64,000 bases of DNA from contig CAZHGH010000002.1 of assembly GCA_964531205.1 (NCBI GenBank), positions 30,941 through 94,940 on the forward strand, in the 5' to 3' direction. This DNA comes from JAICWY01 sp964531205 (GTDB taxonomy: Bacteria > Vulcanimicrobiota > Vulcanimicrobiia > Vulcanimicrobiales > Vulcanimicrobiaceae). This document shows positions 16,198 through 23,922 of this stretch, one piece after another. The translations under genes were made by a program, and so were the position numbers. The notes beneath the pieces are model-generated. The model was not told the DNA's origin. It saw only the letters and a list, made by a program, of their open reading frames with translations, and ran no database searches. Position 1 is the first letter of the stretch. The number at the start of each line of letters is the position of its first letter.

Positions 16198-16820
16198 ACG
16201 CGCATCCGTTGGCCGGCGCGATCGCCGGGGGAGCCCGATTCGTTGCCGGCGTTAACGTATCGTGGAAGCAAACGCTACCGCCGGACCGTCAGACAGTCTT
16301 TTTCGCAAATCACACGAGTCATCTCGACTTTGTCGTATTGTGGGCTTCGCTGCCGGCACCGATGCGCGCGCGGACTCGGCCGGTCGCCGCGCAGGATTAT
16401 TGGAGCTCCGGCATACGCAAGTGGCTTGCCGTAGACGTATTCAACGCCATTCTCGTTTCCCGCCACGGAAATTCGTCACCGAATGCGGGGCGAGCGGCCG
16501 AGACCATCGAGCGAATATCACAAAATATGGGAGAGTACTACTCGATCATCATCTTTCCGGAGGGGACGCGCGGCGACGGCGAAGTTGTGGCACCGTTCAA
16601 GAGCGGGCTGTACCACCTCTGTCAACGCAAACCGCACCTTCAACTCGTTCCGGTCTATATGGAAAATCTCAACCGCATTCTTCCAAAGGGCGAGTTTTTG
16701 CCGGTGCCGTTCATCAGTCGTGTCAACTTCGGGCCGGCGACAGCGTACGAGACCGGTGAGAGCAAGACTGCATTTTTGGAGCGTATGCGTGAAGAAGTAT
16801 GCGCATTGAGGAGGCGATGA
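16194..16820 (+). CDS. 1-acyl-sn-glycerol-3-phosphate acyltransferase-like (PlsC family)
   Basis: 208 aa. PlsC motif I NHTSHLD (His40, Asp45) and motif III FPEGTRG near residue 121, plus VPVYMENLNRILPKG as motif IV region. These enzymes acylate lysophosphatidic acid at the membrane surface. Starts at ATG 16194, overlapping the previous stop as ATGA. Unlike housekeeping PlsC, it sits in a cassette with CDP-alcohol transferase and CdsA homologues. Confidence 0.88.
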   Translation: MNAHPLAGAIAGGARFVAGVNVSWKQTLPPDRQTVFFANHTSHLDFVVLWASLPAPMRARTRPVAAQDYWSSGIRKWLAVDVFNAILVSRHGNSSPNAGRAAETIERISQNMGEYYSIIIFPEGTRGDGEVVAPFKSGLYHLCQRKPHLQLVPVYMENLNRILPKGEFLPVPFISRVNFGPATAYETGESKTAFLERMREEVCALRRR

Positions 16821-17764
16821 TCGCGAGAATTGCGTCGATGGACCACGCTCTGCTGGTGGCCTGCGTAGGCATTTTGGCTCTTCTCGTTGTTGCGACAATC
16901 ATCTCTTTCATTTTGAAGACCGTCAAACCACCGTCGGCAACAATCGATAATCTGAATCAGCGAATCTACGCATGGTGGATCATGTGCCTGGTGTTCGGGT
17001 TGACGCTTGTCATCGGCCCGACGGGATCGCTTGTGTTGTTCGGTATCCTCTCGTTTCTCGCGCTGCGTGAATACGTGACGCTTATTTCGACAAGAAGAGC
17101 GGACCACCATACGCTATTTTGGACGTTCTTTGCGTTTACGCCGCTCCAATATCTTCTGCTTGGCGTTAAGTGGATCGGGTTCTTCATCGTCATTCCCGTG
17201 TACGCATTTCTCTTTATCCCGGCGACGATGGCTCTTGCCGGTGATACGACCTCGTTTCTGGAACGCGCATCGAAGATCCAGTGGGGTTTAATGATCTGCG
17301 TGTACTGTTTGAGTTATGCGCCCGCGCTCTTGATACTTACCATTCACGGCGGCTATGGGCCCAACGCGAAGCTTCTGCTCTTTTTCGTGATCGTTTGCCA
17401 ATTAAGCGACGTCCTGCAGTACGTCTATGGGAAACTTTTCGGAAAACACAAAATCGCGCCGAACGTGAGCCCCAACAAGACCTGGGAGGGATTTGCCGGC
17501 GGTACGCTCACGGCGACGGCTATCGGGGCAGGCATATATTGGATGACGCCGTTCTCGCCCGCGGCCGCCGCAGCGATCGCGTTGATGATCGCACTTCTGG
17601 GATTCGCGGGCGGACTAGTGATGTCGGCTATTAAACGCGACCGCGGTGTAAAGGACTTCGGCAATCTCATTCAAGGACACGGCGGAATTTTGGATCGGAT
17701 GGATTCGGTGATCTTCGCCGCGCCCGTGTTCTTTCACGTGGTACGGTTTTTCTACGGTCTGTGA
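16817..17764 (+). CDS. cdsA: phosphatidate cytidylyltransferase (CdsA family)
   Basis: 315 aa, about eight transmembrane helices. The C-terminal CdsA signature is intact: SPNKTWEGFAGG, then SAIKRDRGVKDFGNLIQGHG and GILDRMDSV. It makes CDP-diacylglycerol from phosphatidate and CTP. The N-terminal half is more hydrophobic and longer than in E. coli CdsA and resembles the YnbB type. ATG 16817 overlaps the acyltransferase stop; the in-frame ATG 16838 is an alternative. Confidence 0.9.
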   Translation: MIARIASMDHALLVACVGILALLVVATIISFILKTVKPPSATIDNLNQRIYAWWIMCLVFGLTLVIGPTGSLVLFGILSFLALREYVTLISTRRADHHTLFWTFFAFTPLQYLLLGVKWIGFFIVIPVYAFLFIPATMALAGDTTSFLERASKIQWGLMICVYCLSYAPALLILTIHGGYGPNAKLLLFFVIVCQLSDVLQYVYGKLFGKHKIAPNVSPNKTWEGFAGGTLTATAIGAGIYWMTPFSPAAAAAIALMIALLGFAGGLVMSAIKRDRGVKDFGNLIQGHGGILDRMDSVIFAAPVFFHVVRFFYGL

Positions 17765-17765
17765 A

Positions 17766-18404
17766 TCACGCCGGCATCTTATCGTCGAGCCAATCGCTGA
17801 TGATCGGCACGCGCACGTCGTCGCCATGCCACGCTTTGATGCCATAGTACACACTTAGCACAATGAACGCCGGCAGCATGAACGCCCACAGCACACCGGC
17901 ACTGAAGCCAAGCAGCGGAATTTTGATCATGAACCATAGGAAGCTGTAAAGCGCAGCCATTCCGACGTTGAATCCGAGCGCTTGATATGCGTGCTTACGC
18001 ATACGGCGCGACTGCTTACGATCGAAGAGGGCCAGCAATGCTAGCGGCCAGAGCGGATAACCCAGTGCAACCAGTGCGCGCGTTTCGACGGGGTCCTCGG
18101 CCTCGGCAACGGTGGCGCGAGCTTGGGTCGCGGGTTGCGCCTGTTGTTGCGGTCCGGTGCGCCAAAACTGTTGAGAGCGCCGCGGAACTTCGCCGGCGAC
18201 TGCTTTACGGGTCGCGCCTGCTGCTTCCATCTTTGCGGCTAGGCGGCAGCTCGGGCAGGTCCCCGCTTCATCGCGGCACGTTGCACAAATCGGCTTGCCG
18301 CAATCGGAACACGGGGCGACGGACGGTACATTTGAATGGAAGTAACAATCCACGACTTGCAGTTCTCCAGGATGCGTATCACTTTCATGTACCGCAAAGG
18401 TCAT
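17766..18404 (-). CDS. zinc-finger (B-box-like) membrane protein
   Basis: 212 aa from ATG 18404. The N-terminal part (residues 15-60) is a treble-clef or B-box-like zinc finger, CYFHSNVPSVAPCSDCGKPI, then CATCRDEAGTCPSC, with paired Cys and a His. A Gln/Ala-rich linker follows. The C-terminal half has three to four hydrophobic helices (ALGYPLWPLALLAL, GMAALYSFLWFMIKIPLLGF) resembling DUF4870/Tic20-like proteins. Similar architectures are common and uncharacterised. It converges with cdsA and is nearly divergent from the ABC transporter. Confidence 0.7.
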   Translation of the reverse strand: MTFAVHESDTHPGELQVVDCYFHSNVPSVAPCSDCGKPICATCRDEAGTCPSCRLAAKMEAAGATRKAVAGEVPRRSQQFWRTGPQQQAQPATQARATVAEAEDPVETRALVALGYPLWPLALLALFDRKQSRRMRKHAYQALGFNVGMAALYSFLWFMIKIPLLGFSAGVLWAFMLPAFIVLSVYYGIKAWHGDDVRVPIISDWLDDKMPA

Positions 18405-18442
18405 AAGAGGTTTCAGTCTGCTGCTGCCGCAAGCGAAAGGCC

Positions 18443-20182
18443 GTGATGACGGCCCGAGAAACACTCGCCCGCCTGGCCCGCGGCGCGCGGCCATATTACC
18501 CGACGCTCCTGGTTGCGATCGTGCTGGGAACGTTGGGAAGCCTTACCAATTTGGTCGCGCCGTACGGTTTCGGTCAGATCATGAAGCGTGTCATCGCCAC
18601 GTCGCATCCCGATTTGCACGTGCTGTACGTCATGCTGTTTGCAATTTTCGTCGCACTTATTGCCGGCGCGCTTGCAACGTACGGACAGAACTACCTCATG
18701 GCGTGGAGCGGCCAGCATCTGATCGCGAGCCTGCGGGCGCAACTTTTTGAGCGCATCCTTCGCTTGCCGCTGGGCGAGTTTGCGAAGTGGCGTCCAGGCG
18801 ATTTAATCGCACGCTTCAACAGCGATCTGCAAATTATGACGGATGCGGTGAGCATCTCGCTGCCGCAACTGCTGTCGAACACCGTCACGTTTCTGTCGTC
18901 ATTCATCCTGATGGTGTACATCGATTGGCTCCTGACGTGTTCGCTGCTGCTGGTTGCTCCGATCATTTCATTCGCCGTTTCGCGGTTTCAGCGGCTCATC
19001 ACAACCGGTACGACCGGCGCACAACAACGCATCGCGGATCTTTCATCGACGCTCAGTGAAGCACTCACGGGGCAGCGGATCATCAAAGCGTTCGGTCGGG
19101 AGAACTACGAATCCGCGCGTTTCAGCGAGCGCAACGACGAATACTTCGGCACGTACATGAAGCTCACGCAGTTCATTCAGACGCAGCCGCTCGTACTTTC
19201 CGCACTGATGAGCAGCGCAATCGTCGCGATTATTTGGCTTTCGACGCGAGAAGTCGTCGTCGGACGCTTGGATGTCGGTCAGCTCTTTACGTATTGGGCG
19301 CTGCTCGCGAACTTGATCAATCCGATGAACCGCTTTGCGGCGTTTGTGGGCGAACTTTCCAAGGCGATCGTCGGCGCGGGCCGTATTTACGAGATTCTCG
19401 ATTTGCCGGTAGAGCGCGCAGACAAACCCGATGCTGTTCCGCTGCGCAACGTGCGCGGACAGCTGACGTTCGAGCATGTGCGCTTCGCGTATTCACCCGA
19501 CGAGCCGCCGGTACTGGACGACTTCAACGCCGTTATTGAAGCCGGTGAAATCGTCGCACTGGTCGGCCCGTCCGGTGCCGGCAAGACTACGATCGTCAAT
19601 CTCGTGCCGCGCTTTTACGAGCCGCAATCGGGGCGCATCACTATCGACGGCCTCGATCTCGCGCAAGCCCGCCTCGCCGACGTGCGCGCAGCAATTGGAA
19701 TCGTGCCGCAAGAGGCGCAGCTGTTCCGCGGTACGATTGCGGAGAACATCCGTTATGGACGCCTCGAGGCGTCGGACGAAGAAGTCCGGGCGGCCGCCCG
19801 CGAGGCGAACGCCGAAGAGTTCATTCTCGGCTTTCCCGACGGCTACAAGACCGAGGTCGGCGAACGCGGACTACGTCTCTCAGGCGGGCAGCGGCAACGT
19901 GTCGCTATCGCGCGCGCGATCCTGCGCGACCCGAGGATCCTCATTTTAGATGAAGCAACGAGCGCGCTCGACAGCCACTCCGAAGCGCTCATCGAACAGG
20001 CACTGGACCGGTTGCTGCCCGGACGCACGACGCTCATCATCGCGCACCGCCTATCGACCATCCGCCGCGCGAATACCATTCTTTACATCGAGGCCGGCCG
20101 GGTCGTGGAGATGGGATCGCATGAGGCGCTTCTGGCCAAGGGCGGCGCCTACGCGCGGCTGCACGCAACCCAGTTCGCTTAA
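18443..20182 (+). CDS. ABC transporter, fused permease and ATPase (MsbA/LmrA type)
   Basis: 579 aa, the standard length of a half-transporter. Six transmembrane helices lie in residues 1-310. The nucleotide-binding domain has Walker A GPSGAGKTT near 375, Q-loop GIVPQEAQLF, signature LSGGQRQR near 478, Walker B ILILDEATSALD near 497 and the H-loop IIAHRLSTIRRA. It would export a lipid, lipopolysaccharide precursor or drug as a homodimer. Substrate cannot be told. Its TAA stop overlaps the -35 element of the candidate flgB promoter. Confidence 0.9.
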   Translation: MMTARETLARLARGARPYYPTLLVAIVLGTLGSLTNLVAPYGFGQIMKRVIATSHPDLHVLYVMLFAIFVALIAGALATYGQNYLMAWSGQHLIASLRAQLFERILRLPLGEFAKWRPGDLIARFNSDLQIMTDAVSISLPQLLSNTVTFLSSFILMVYIDWLLTCSLLLVAPIISFAVSRFQRLITTGTTGAQQRIADLSSTLSEALTGQRIIKAFGRENYESARFSERNDEYFGTYMKLTQFIQTQPLVLSALMSSAIVAIIWLSTREVVVGRLDVGQLFTYWALLANLINPMNRFAAFVGELSKAIVGAGRIYEILDLPVERADKPDAVPLRNVRGQLTFEHVRFAYSPDEPPVLDDFNAVIEAGEIVALVGPSGAGKTTIVNLVPRFYEPQSGRITIDGLDLAQARLADVRAAIGIVPQEAQLFRGTIAENIRYGRLEASDEEVRAAAREANAEEFILGFPDGYKTEVGERGLRLSGGQRQRVAIARAILRDPRILILDEATSALDSHSEALIEQALDRLLPGRTTLIIAHRLSTIRRANTILYIEAGRVVEMGSHEALLAKGGAYARLHATQFA

Positions 20183-20206
20183 GGCGAACCCCTGCTCGGC
20201 CGATAC
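20180..20206 (+). promoter_or_regulatory. candidate sigma-28 promoter of flgB
   Basis: TAAG (20180-20183), 15-base spacer, GCCGATAC (20199-20206). The -35 has one mismatch to TAAA and the -10 is near perfect. The -10 ends only eight bases before the flgB ATG, so the transcript would be leaderless or nearly so, although an AAAGG ribosome-like site is present at 20208-20212. Confidence 0.45.
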
Positions 20207-20214
20207 CAAAGGCA

Positions 20215-20652
20215 ATGAGCGACATCAACGCCGTAGGCTTCGGCTCGACGGTCGATATGTTGACGAACGCAATCAGCGGTGCGGACCTCCAGCATGGGGC
20301 GATCGCCCAGAATATTGCAAACGTCAACACGCCGAACTACCGGCGCCAAACCGTTTCGTTTAAAGACGCGCTTGCGGCCGCCGAAGGCGAGCCGCTCGCG
20401 AGTGACGACATGGCGCTGAAGATTGACTCCAATCGGCAGTTTGGCACTGCGGGTGCCGGCGCGCCGCAGGCGTTCGATCCGCAGATCCAAGTGGACGACA
20501 CCGATCAGATGCGCGTGGACGGCAGCAACGTCGACGTCGATCAAGAGATGGCGCAGCTCTCTCAGAATTCGGGCTACTCGCAGACGATGGCGCAACTGCT
20601 GCAAGTGCAATTCATGCGCTTGCGCGAGGCTATCACGGAGCAACCGCGCTAA
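20215..20652 (+). CDS. flgB: flagellar proximal rod protein FlgB
   Basis: 145 aa. The N-terminal flg_bb_rod motif ISGADLQHGAIAQNIANVNT, then PNYRR is intact at residues 20-45, followed by FKDAL. The C-terminal helix ends SQNSGYSQTMAQLLQ. FlgB forms the base of the periplasmic rod with FlgC and FliE and is secreted through the flagellar export gate. It shares its final A with the flgC ATG (TAATG). Confidence 0.93.
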   Translation: MSDINAVGFGSTVDMLTNAISGADLQHGAIAQNIANVNTPNYRRQTVSFKDALAAAEGEPLASDDMALKIDSNRQFGTAGAGAPQAFDPQIQVDDTDQMRVDGSNVDVDQEMAQLSQNSGYSQTMAQLLQVQFMRLREAITEQPR

Positions 20653-21089
20653 TGGGCTTTTACAATTCGATCGAAATCAGCGCGTCCGGGCTTTCTGCGG
20701 AACGCCTTGCAATGGACGTCATCGCGAACAACATCGCCAACGCGAACACGACGCACGCACCGGGCGGCGGCGCGTTCAAACGGCAATTGGTAGTTTTTTC
20801 CGAGAAACAAGGCGATACCGACGCTGTTCCCGGCGATGATTCGACCTCCACCTCGGGCGGCGGCGTGCAGGCCATGGGTATCGTACAAGACACGAGCCCG
20901 GATCGTCTCGTGTTCGATCCGAGCAATCCGGACGCCGATGCGCGCGGTTACGTGCACTATCCGAACGTCTCGGTCGTCAAAGAAATGGTCGATATGATGG
21001 CCGCTTCGCGCGCTTATGAAGCCAACGTCTCCGCGATTCAAGAGTCGCGCAACATGACCAACGCCACACTCAACCTGCTGCGCAGCTAG
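20652..21089 (+). CDS. flgC: flagellar proximal rod protein FlgC
   Basis: 145 aa. N-terminal rod motif EISASGLSAERLAMDVIANN, then IANANTTHAPGGGAFKRQ, and the FlgC C-terminal signature YVHYPNVSVVKEMVDMMAAS, then RAYEANVSAIQ. Part of the rod. Lies between flgB (overlap) and fliE (five-base gap), the classical order. Confidence 0.95.
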   Translation: MGFYNSIEISASGLSAERLAMDVIANNIANANTTHAPGGGAFKRQLVVFSEKQGDTDAVPGDDSTSTSGGGVQAMGIVQDTSPDRLVFDPSNPDADARGYVHYPNVSVVKEMVDMMAASRAYEANVSAIQESRNMTNATLNLLRS

Positions 21090-21094
21090 GAATT

Positions 21095-21439
21095 ATGGAC
21101 ATCAACTCGTCTTACAACGCCGCTATGAGCAATGCGATTCCCGGCACGTTCGTGCCGGACATCGCTCCGAACACTCAGCCGAAGACGGAAGCGATTCCCG
21201 GAGCCGCTCCGGCGGGCGGCGCATCATTCAAAGACACGGTCAAATCGTTCATGGACGACGTGAACGATAAGGTTACGCAGTCGGATCAGGCAACGCGCGA
21301 TCTCGCGACGGGCCGCACGAACGACGTGAGCAAAGTCGTTACGTCCGTGGAAGAAGCCAACCTTGCGATGCAGTTCACGCTCGCAATCCGCAACAAACTG
21401 CTAGACGCGTACACGGAAATCTCGCGAATGCAGGTGTGA
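21095..21439 (+). CDS. fliE: flagellar hook-basal body complex protein FliE
   Basis: 114 aa. The conserved C-terminal half is clear: FKDTVKSFMDDVNDKVTQSD, then EEANLAMQFTLAIRNKLLDAY and EISRMQV at the end. FliE links the MS-ring to the rod and is among the first exported substrates. A hairpin terminator directly follows its stop. Confidence 0.93.
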   Translation: MDINSSYNAAMSNAIPGTFVPDIAPNTQPKTEAIPGAAPAGGASFKDTVKSFMDDVNDKVTQSDQATRDLATGRTNDVSKVVTSVEEANLAMQFTLAIRNKLLDAYTEISRMQV

Positions 21440-21460
21440 GAACCTCTGAAGAGGTTCTTT
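21438..21460 (+). terminator. hairpin after fliE
   Basis: AGAACCTC (21439-21446), TGAA loop, GAGGTTCT (21451-21458), followed by TTA with two preceding T. An 8-bp perfect stem in the 19 bases between fliE and the convergent ferritin-like gene. The T-tract is short, so termination strength is uncertain. Confidence 0.6.
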
Positions 21461-22364
21461 AGGTCTCGGTTTCCGCCCGCGCCGGAACGTATTCGGCGCC
21501 GTCATCATGAGGCATCGAAGGCGCGCTCGCAGGGCGCGCTTTTTGCTTCATAAACCGTAAGGCAAACCGTGCGATCGACGGAATAACTCGGGGCCGAAGA
21601 AGGCGCGGATCGAGCACAGCCATTTGCTGCTCGTTTTCCTCGACACACGCTTGCACGAAGTCGCGAAGCGTCAGCTCGGCGAAGCTTATCTCGTTGAATG
21701 CACCGCCGAATTGCTGCGATTCCACATTCTTTTTACCGCCGCGCGCGAGATTGATGAGCCGGGCAAGGGATCGGAAGTAGCCCAACGTTGTGGCCGGGAT
21801 CTGCAGTGGAGTCGAGCCGTAGCCGCGCTGCGCGCGATCGTAGGCGATCCAATTGACGAAGAAAACGATGTGCCGCGCTTCCTCATGCAGCACGCGCGTG
21901 AAGAGTGAAATCAGCTCGTCCGGCAGCACGCGCGCTTCGCGTGCCAAACGAAAGATGCCGAACCCGAAGAATGAATCCAAGCACTCGTTGTAGCCAAAAT
22001 CGATGAATGCGCGTTTGGTCGGTTTCGGCAAATCCCCAGACGTTTCGGCATTCAACCCATAGCGCTCGACGAGCATGCCGATCATCTTCGCGTGGCGATC
22101 TTCCTCGTAGCCTTGCAGCGCAATAGCTTCGCGAATCAACGGATCGCCCTGCGCTTTCGCAAACTCGTTTACGAGAAATCCGGCGTTCCGCTCGATCTGC
22201 AGCGCCGTGCCCCAGAACGGTACCGAACGCAAACGCTTCAGCGATCCGTCATCGAGATCCGGCCAAGGCAGCGCCGTTGGATCGTACGCTTCGTGCGTTT
22301 CGATGAACGTGTGGCAGAAGAGTTCTTTATGTTCCTTCGATCCGACGCGAATGCGTGACGTCAT
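21459..22364 (-). CDS. ferritin-like diiron protein
   Basis: 301 aa. A four-helix bundle is suggested by two EExxH-type motifs, LQGYEEDRHAKMIGML near residue 88 and VLHEEARHIVFFVN near 163, with further Glu in ALQIERNAGFLVNEFAK (near 58) and NECLDSFFGFG (near 127). These are the usual ligands of a diiron centre in ferritin-like oxidases or hydroxylases. The C-terminal 50 residues are a low-complexity tail. It interrupts the flagellar genes and is followed on the same strand by the SDR gene 15 bases upstream. Substrate unknown. Confidence 0.7.
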   Translation of the reverse strand: MTSRIRVGSKEHKELFCHTFIETHEAYDPTALPWPDLDDGSLKRLRSVPFWGTALQIERNAGFLVNEFAKAQGDPLIREAIALQGYEEDRHAKMIGMLVERYGLNAETSGDLPKPTKRAFIDFGYNECLDSFFGFGIFRLAREARVLPDELISLFTRVLHEEARHIVFFVNWIAYDRAQRGYGSTPLQIPATTLGYFRSLARLINLARGGKKNVESQQFGGAFNEISFAELTLRDFVQACVEENEQQMAVLDPRLLRPRVIPSIARFALRFMKQKARPASAPSMPHDDGAEYVPARAETET

Positions 22365-22378
22365 CTATTCAGTAACCC

Positions 22379-23176
22379 TCACTCGTCGATGTACCTGGTA
22401 CGGGCGGCGCGCGCGTCGCGGTTGAGCCGCTGCTGGATGCGCGCATTACCGAACACCAGATCGGTCAATCCTGGAAACAACTTTGCGATATAAACGGGAA
22501 GGCGGTAAGAAGCCGGAACGATACGGCTGCGCCGAGGCCGTCTTACCGCGCGAACGATGGCATTGGCGACGACCTCGGGGCCCGGCAGCCGATCGCCCAT
22601 GGCAGCATTCATAGCCGTACGAACGAATCCGGGCTGCACAAGACTCACGGCGATATTGTCGGCTTTTACTTCGCGGCGCACTGTATCGGTTAACCCGCGC
22701 ACGCCGAATTTCGATGCAGTGTACATGCCCATAACGCCCACATCGCCCGCGATCGATCCGACGTTGACGATCCAGCCGCGGCCCTGCGCCTTCATAATCG
22801 GCAAGACCGCGTGAATTAGGCGTGCGGATCCAAGCAAATTCACCGATACAACGCGTTCGATTTCCTCGTCGGTGCTGTCGCATAATGAGGGACTGGATCC
22901 GATTCCGGCCACGTTCGCCACAATGTCGATATGACCGAATTCCATCATGGCGAGTTGCACGAGCGCATCGATTTGCGCTCTGTTGGTTACGTCCGCACGA
23001 ACGGAGAGCGCGCGCACGCCGCGCGCTATGACGTCCGCCTCGACGCCACGCATGCCGTCCTCATCGATGTCAGCGAGGACAACGTGAACGCCCGCGTCCG
23101 CAAAAGCGCGAGCCGTCGCCGAGCCGATACCGCCGGATGCGCCCGTAACGAGCGCGACGAGGCCGTGCAGGGACAT
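22379..23176 (-). CDS. short-chain dehydrogenase/reductase
   Basis: 265 aa. Rossmann motif VTGASGGIG at residues 10-18, NVAGIGSSP near 88, catalytic Ser in NVGSIAG and the YxxxK pair in YTASK near 152. The C-terminus (RLPVYIAKLFPGLTDLVFGN) resembles SDRs acting on lipid or long-chain substrates. It probably forms an operon with the downstream ferritin-like gene on the minus strand, an association seen for lipid-modifying oxidases. Start ATG 23176. Confidence 0.88.
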   Translation of the reverse strand: MSLHGLVALVTGASGGIGSATARAFADAGVHVVLADIDEDGMRGVEADVIARGVRALSVRADVTNRAQIDALVQLAMMEFGHIDIVANVAGIGSSPSLCDSTDEEIERVVSVNLLGSARLIHAVLPIMKAQGRGWIVNVGSIAGDVGVMGMYTASKFGVRGLTDTVRREVKADNIAVSLVQPGFVRTAMNAAMGDRLPGPEVVANAIVRAVRRPRRSRIVPASYRLPVYIAKLFPGLTDLVFGNARIQQRLNRDARAARTRYIDE

Positions 23177-23220
23177 GAATAGGGGTTACGGCGGCGTGCC
23201 GCGAGAAACCCACCCAAGCC

Positions 23221-23880
23221 ATGATCGATGTCGCCGTCGCCCTTCCGGCCATCGTCACACAGGCCGCACAACGAACCGCCCTTACCGAACGTGGTGTCGT
23301 AGGCTGGCGCACGCACCGCGTTTTCGACGTACATGCCGGGCCCTATAGCCGTCATGACGATATGATCTTCGCCGCAGTCTATCAGGACGGCGTATTGGTG
23401 AAGATGCACGTCATCGATCAGAAGGTCGGCGGTAAAGAAACGGACGCTGCGACGAAAGCGCAAACCGAGCAAAAGTACGAGCATCCGGCGCCGGGTGACG
23501 TGTTTTCGCGTCCGTACGATCCGAAGTTTCTGAACGACTATACGTACGAAGCCGTGGACGCGCATACCGTCCGTTTTACAACGAAGATTCGCGACGCCGG
23601 TCACGGTGACGGAACATTTACGGTGGATAGCCAGTTCAACGTCGTCTCCGTCCGCTACACACCTGCGGCGATGCCGCAGCACGCAACCTCCGGCACCGTT
23701 ACGGACCAGCGCGCGCAGGTTCTGCCGAATTATTGGGCGGTGACGCAAGAGGTACAGCAGTATAGCGGCCGCTACGCCATTTTTGGCGGCGGTGCGACGG
23801 CAACGATCACCAATAGTGCCTTTAGCCGTTTCCCGGACCTAGCCGCGGCGACAGCCGCGCTCGACGCCGGGCGAATCTAG
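23221..23880 (+). CDS. hypothetical protein, 219 aa
   Basis: Begins MIDVAVALPAIVTQAAQRTA without a clear signal peptide, then alternates beta-rich stretches (GVVGWRTHRVFDVHAGPYSR, MIFAAVYQDGVLVKMHVIDQ) and ends TNSAFSRFPDLAAATAALD. No family recognised; the repeated pattern of short strands is reminiscent of periplasmic lipid-binding half-barrels. No good ribosome site precedes the ATG, so the start is uncertain. Divergent from the SDR gene. Confidence 0.55.
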   Translation: MIDVAVALPAIVTQAAQRTALTERGVVGWRTHRVFDVHAGPYSRHDDMIFAAVYQDGVLVKMHVIDQKVGGKETDAATKAQTEQKYEHPAPGDVFSRPYDPKFLNDYTYEAVDAHTVRFTTKIRDAGHGDGTFTVDSQFNVVSVRYTPAAMPQHATSGTVTDQRAQVLPNYWAVTQEVQQYSGRYAIFGGGATATITNSAFSRFPDLAAATAALDAGRI

Positions 23881-23922
23881 ACTCGCATAGGTTTCGGGCA
23901 CCTCAGGGTAAACAACGAGGCG

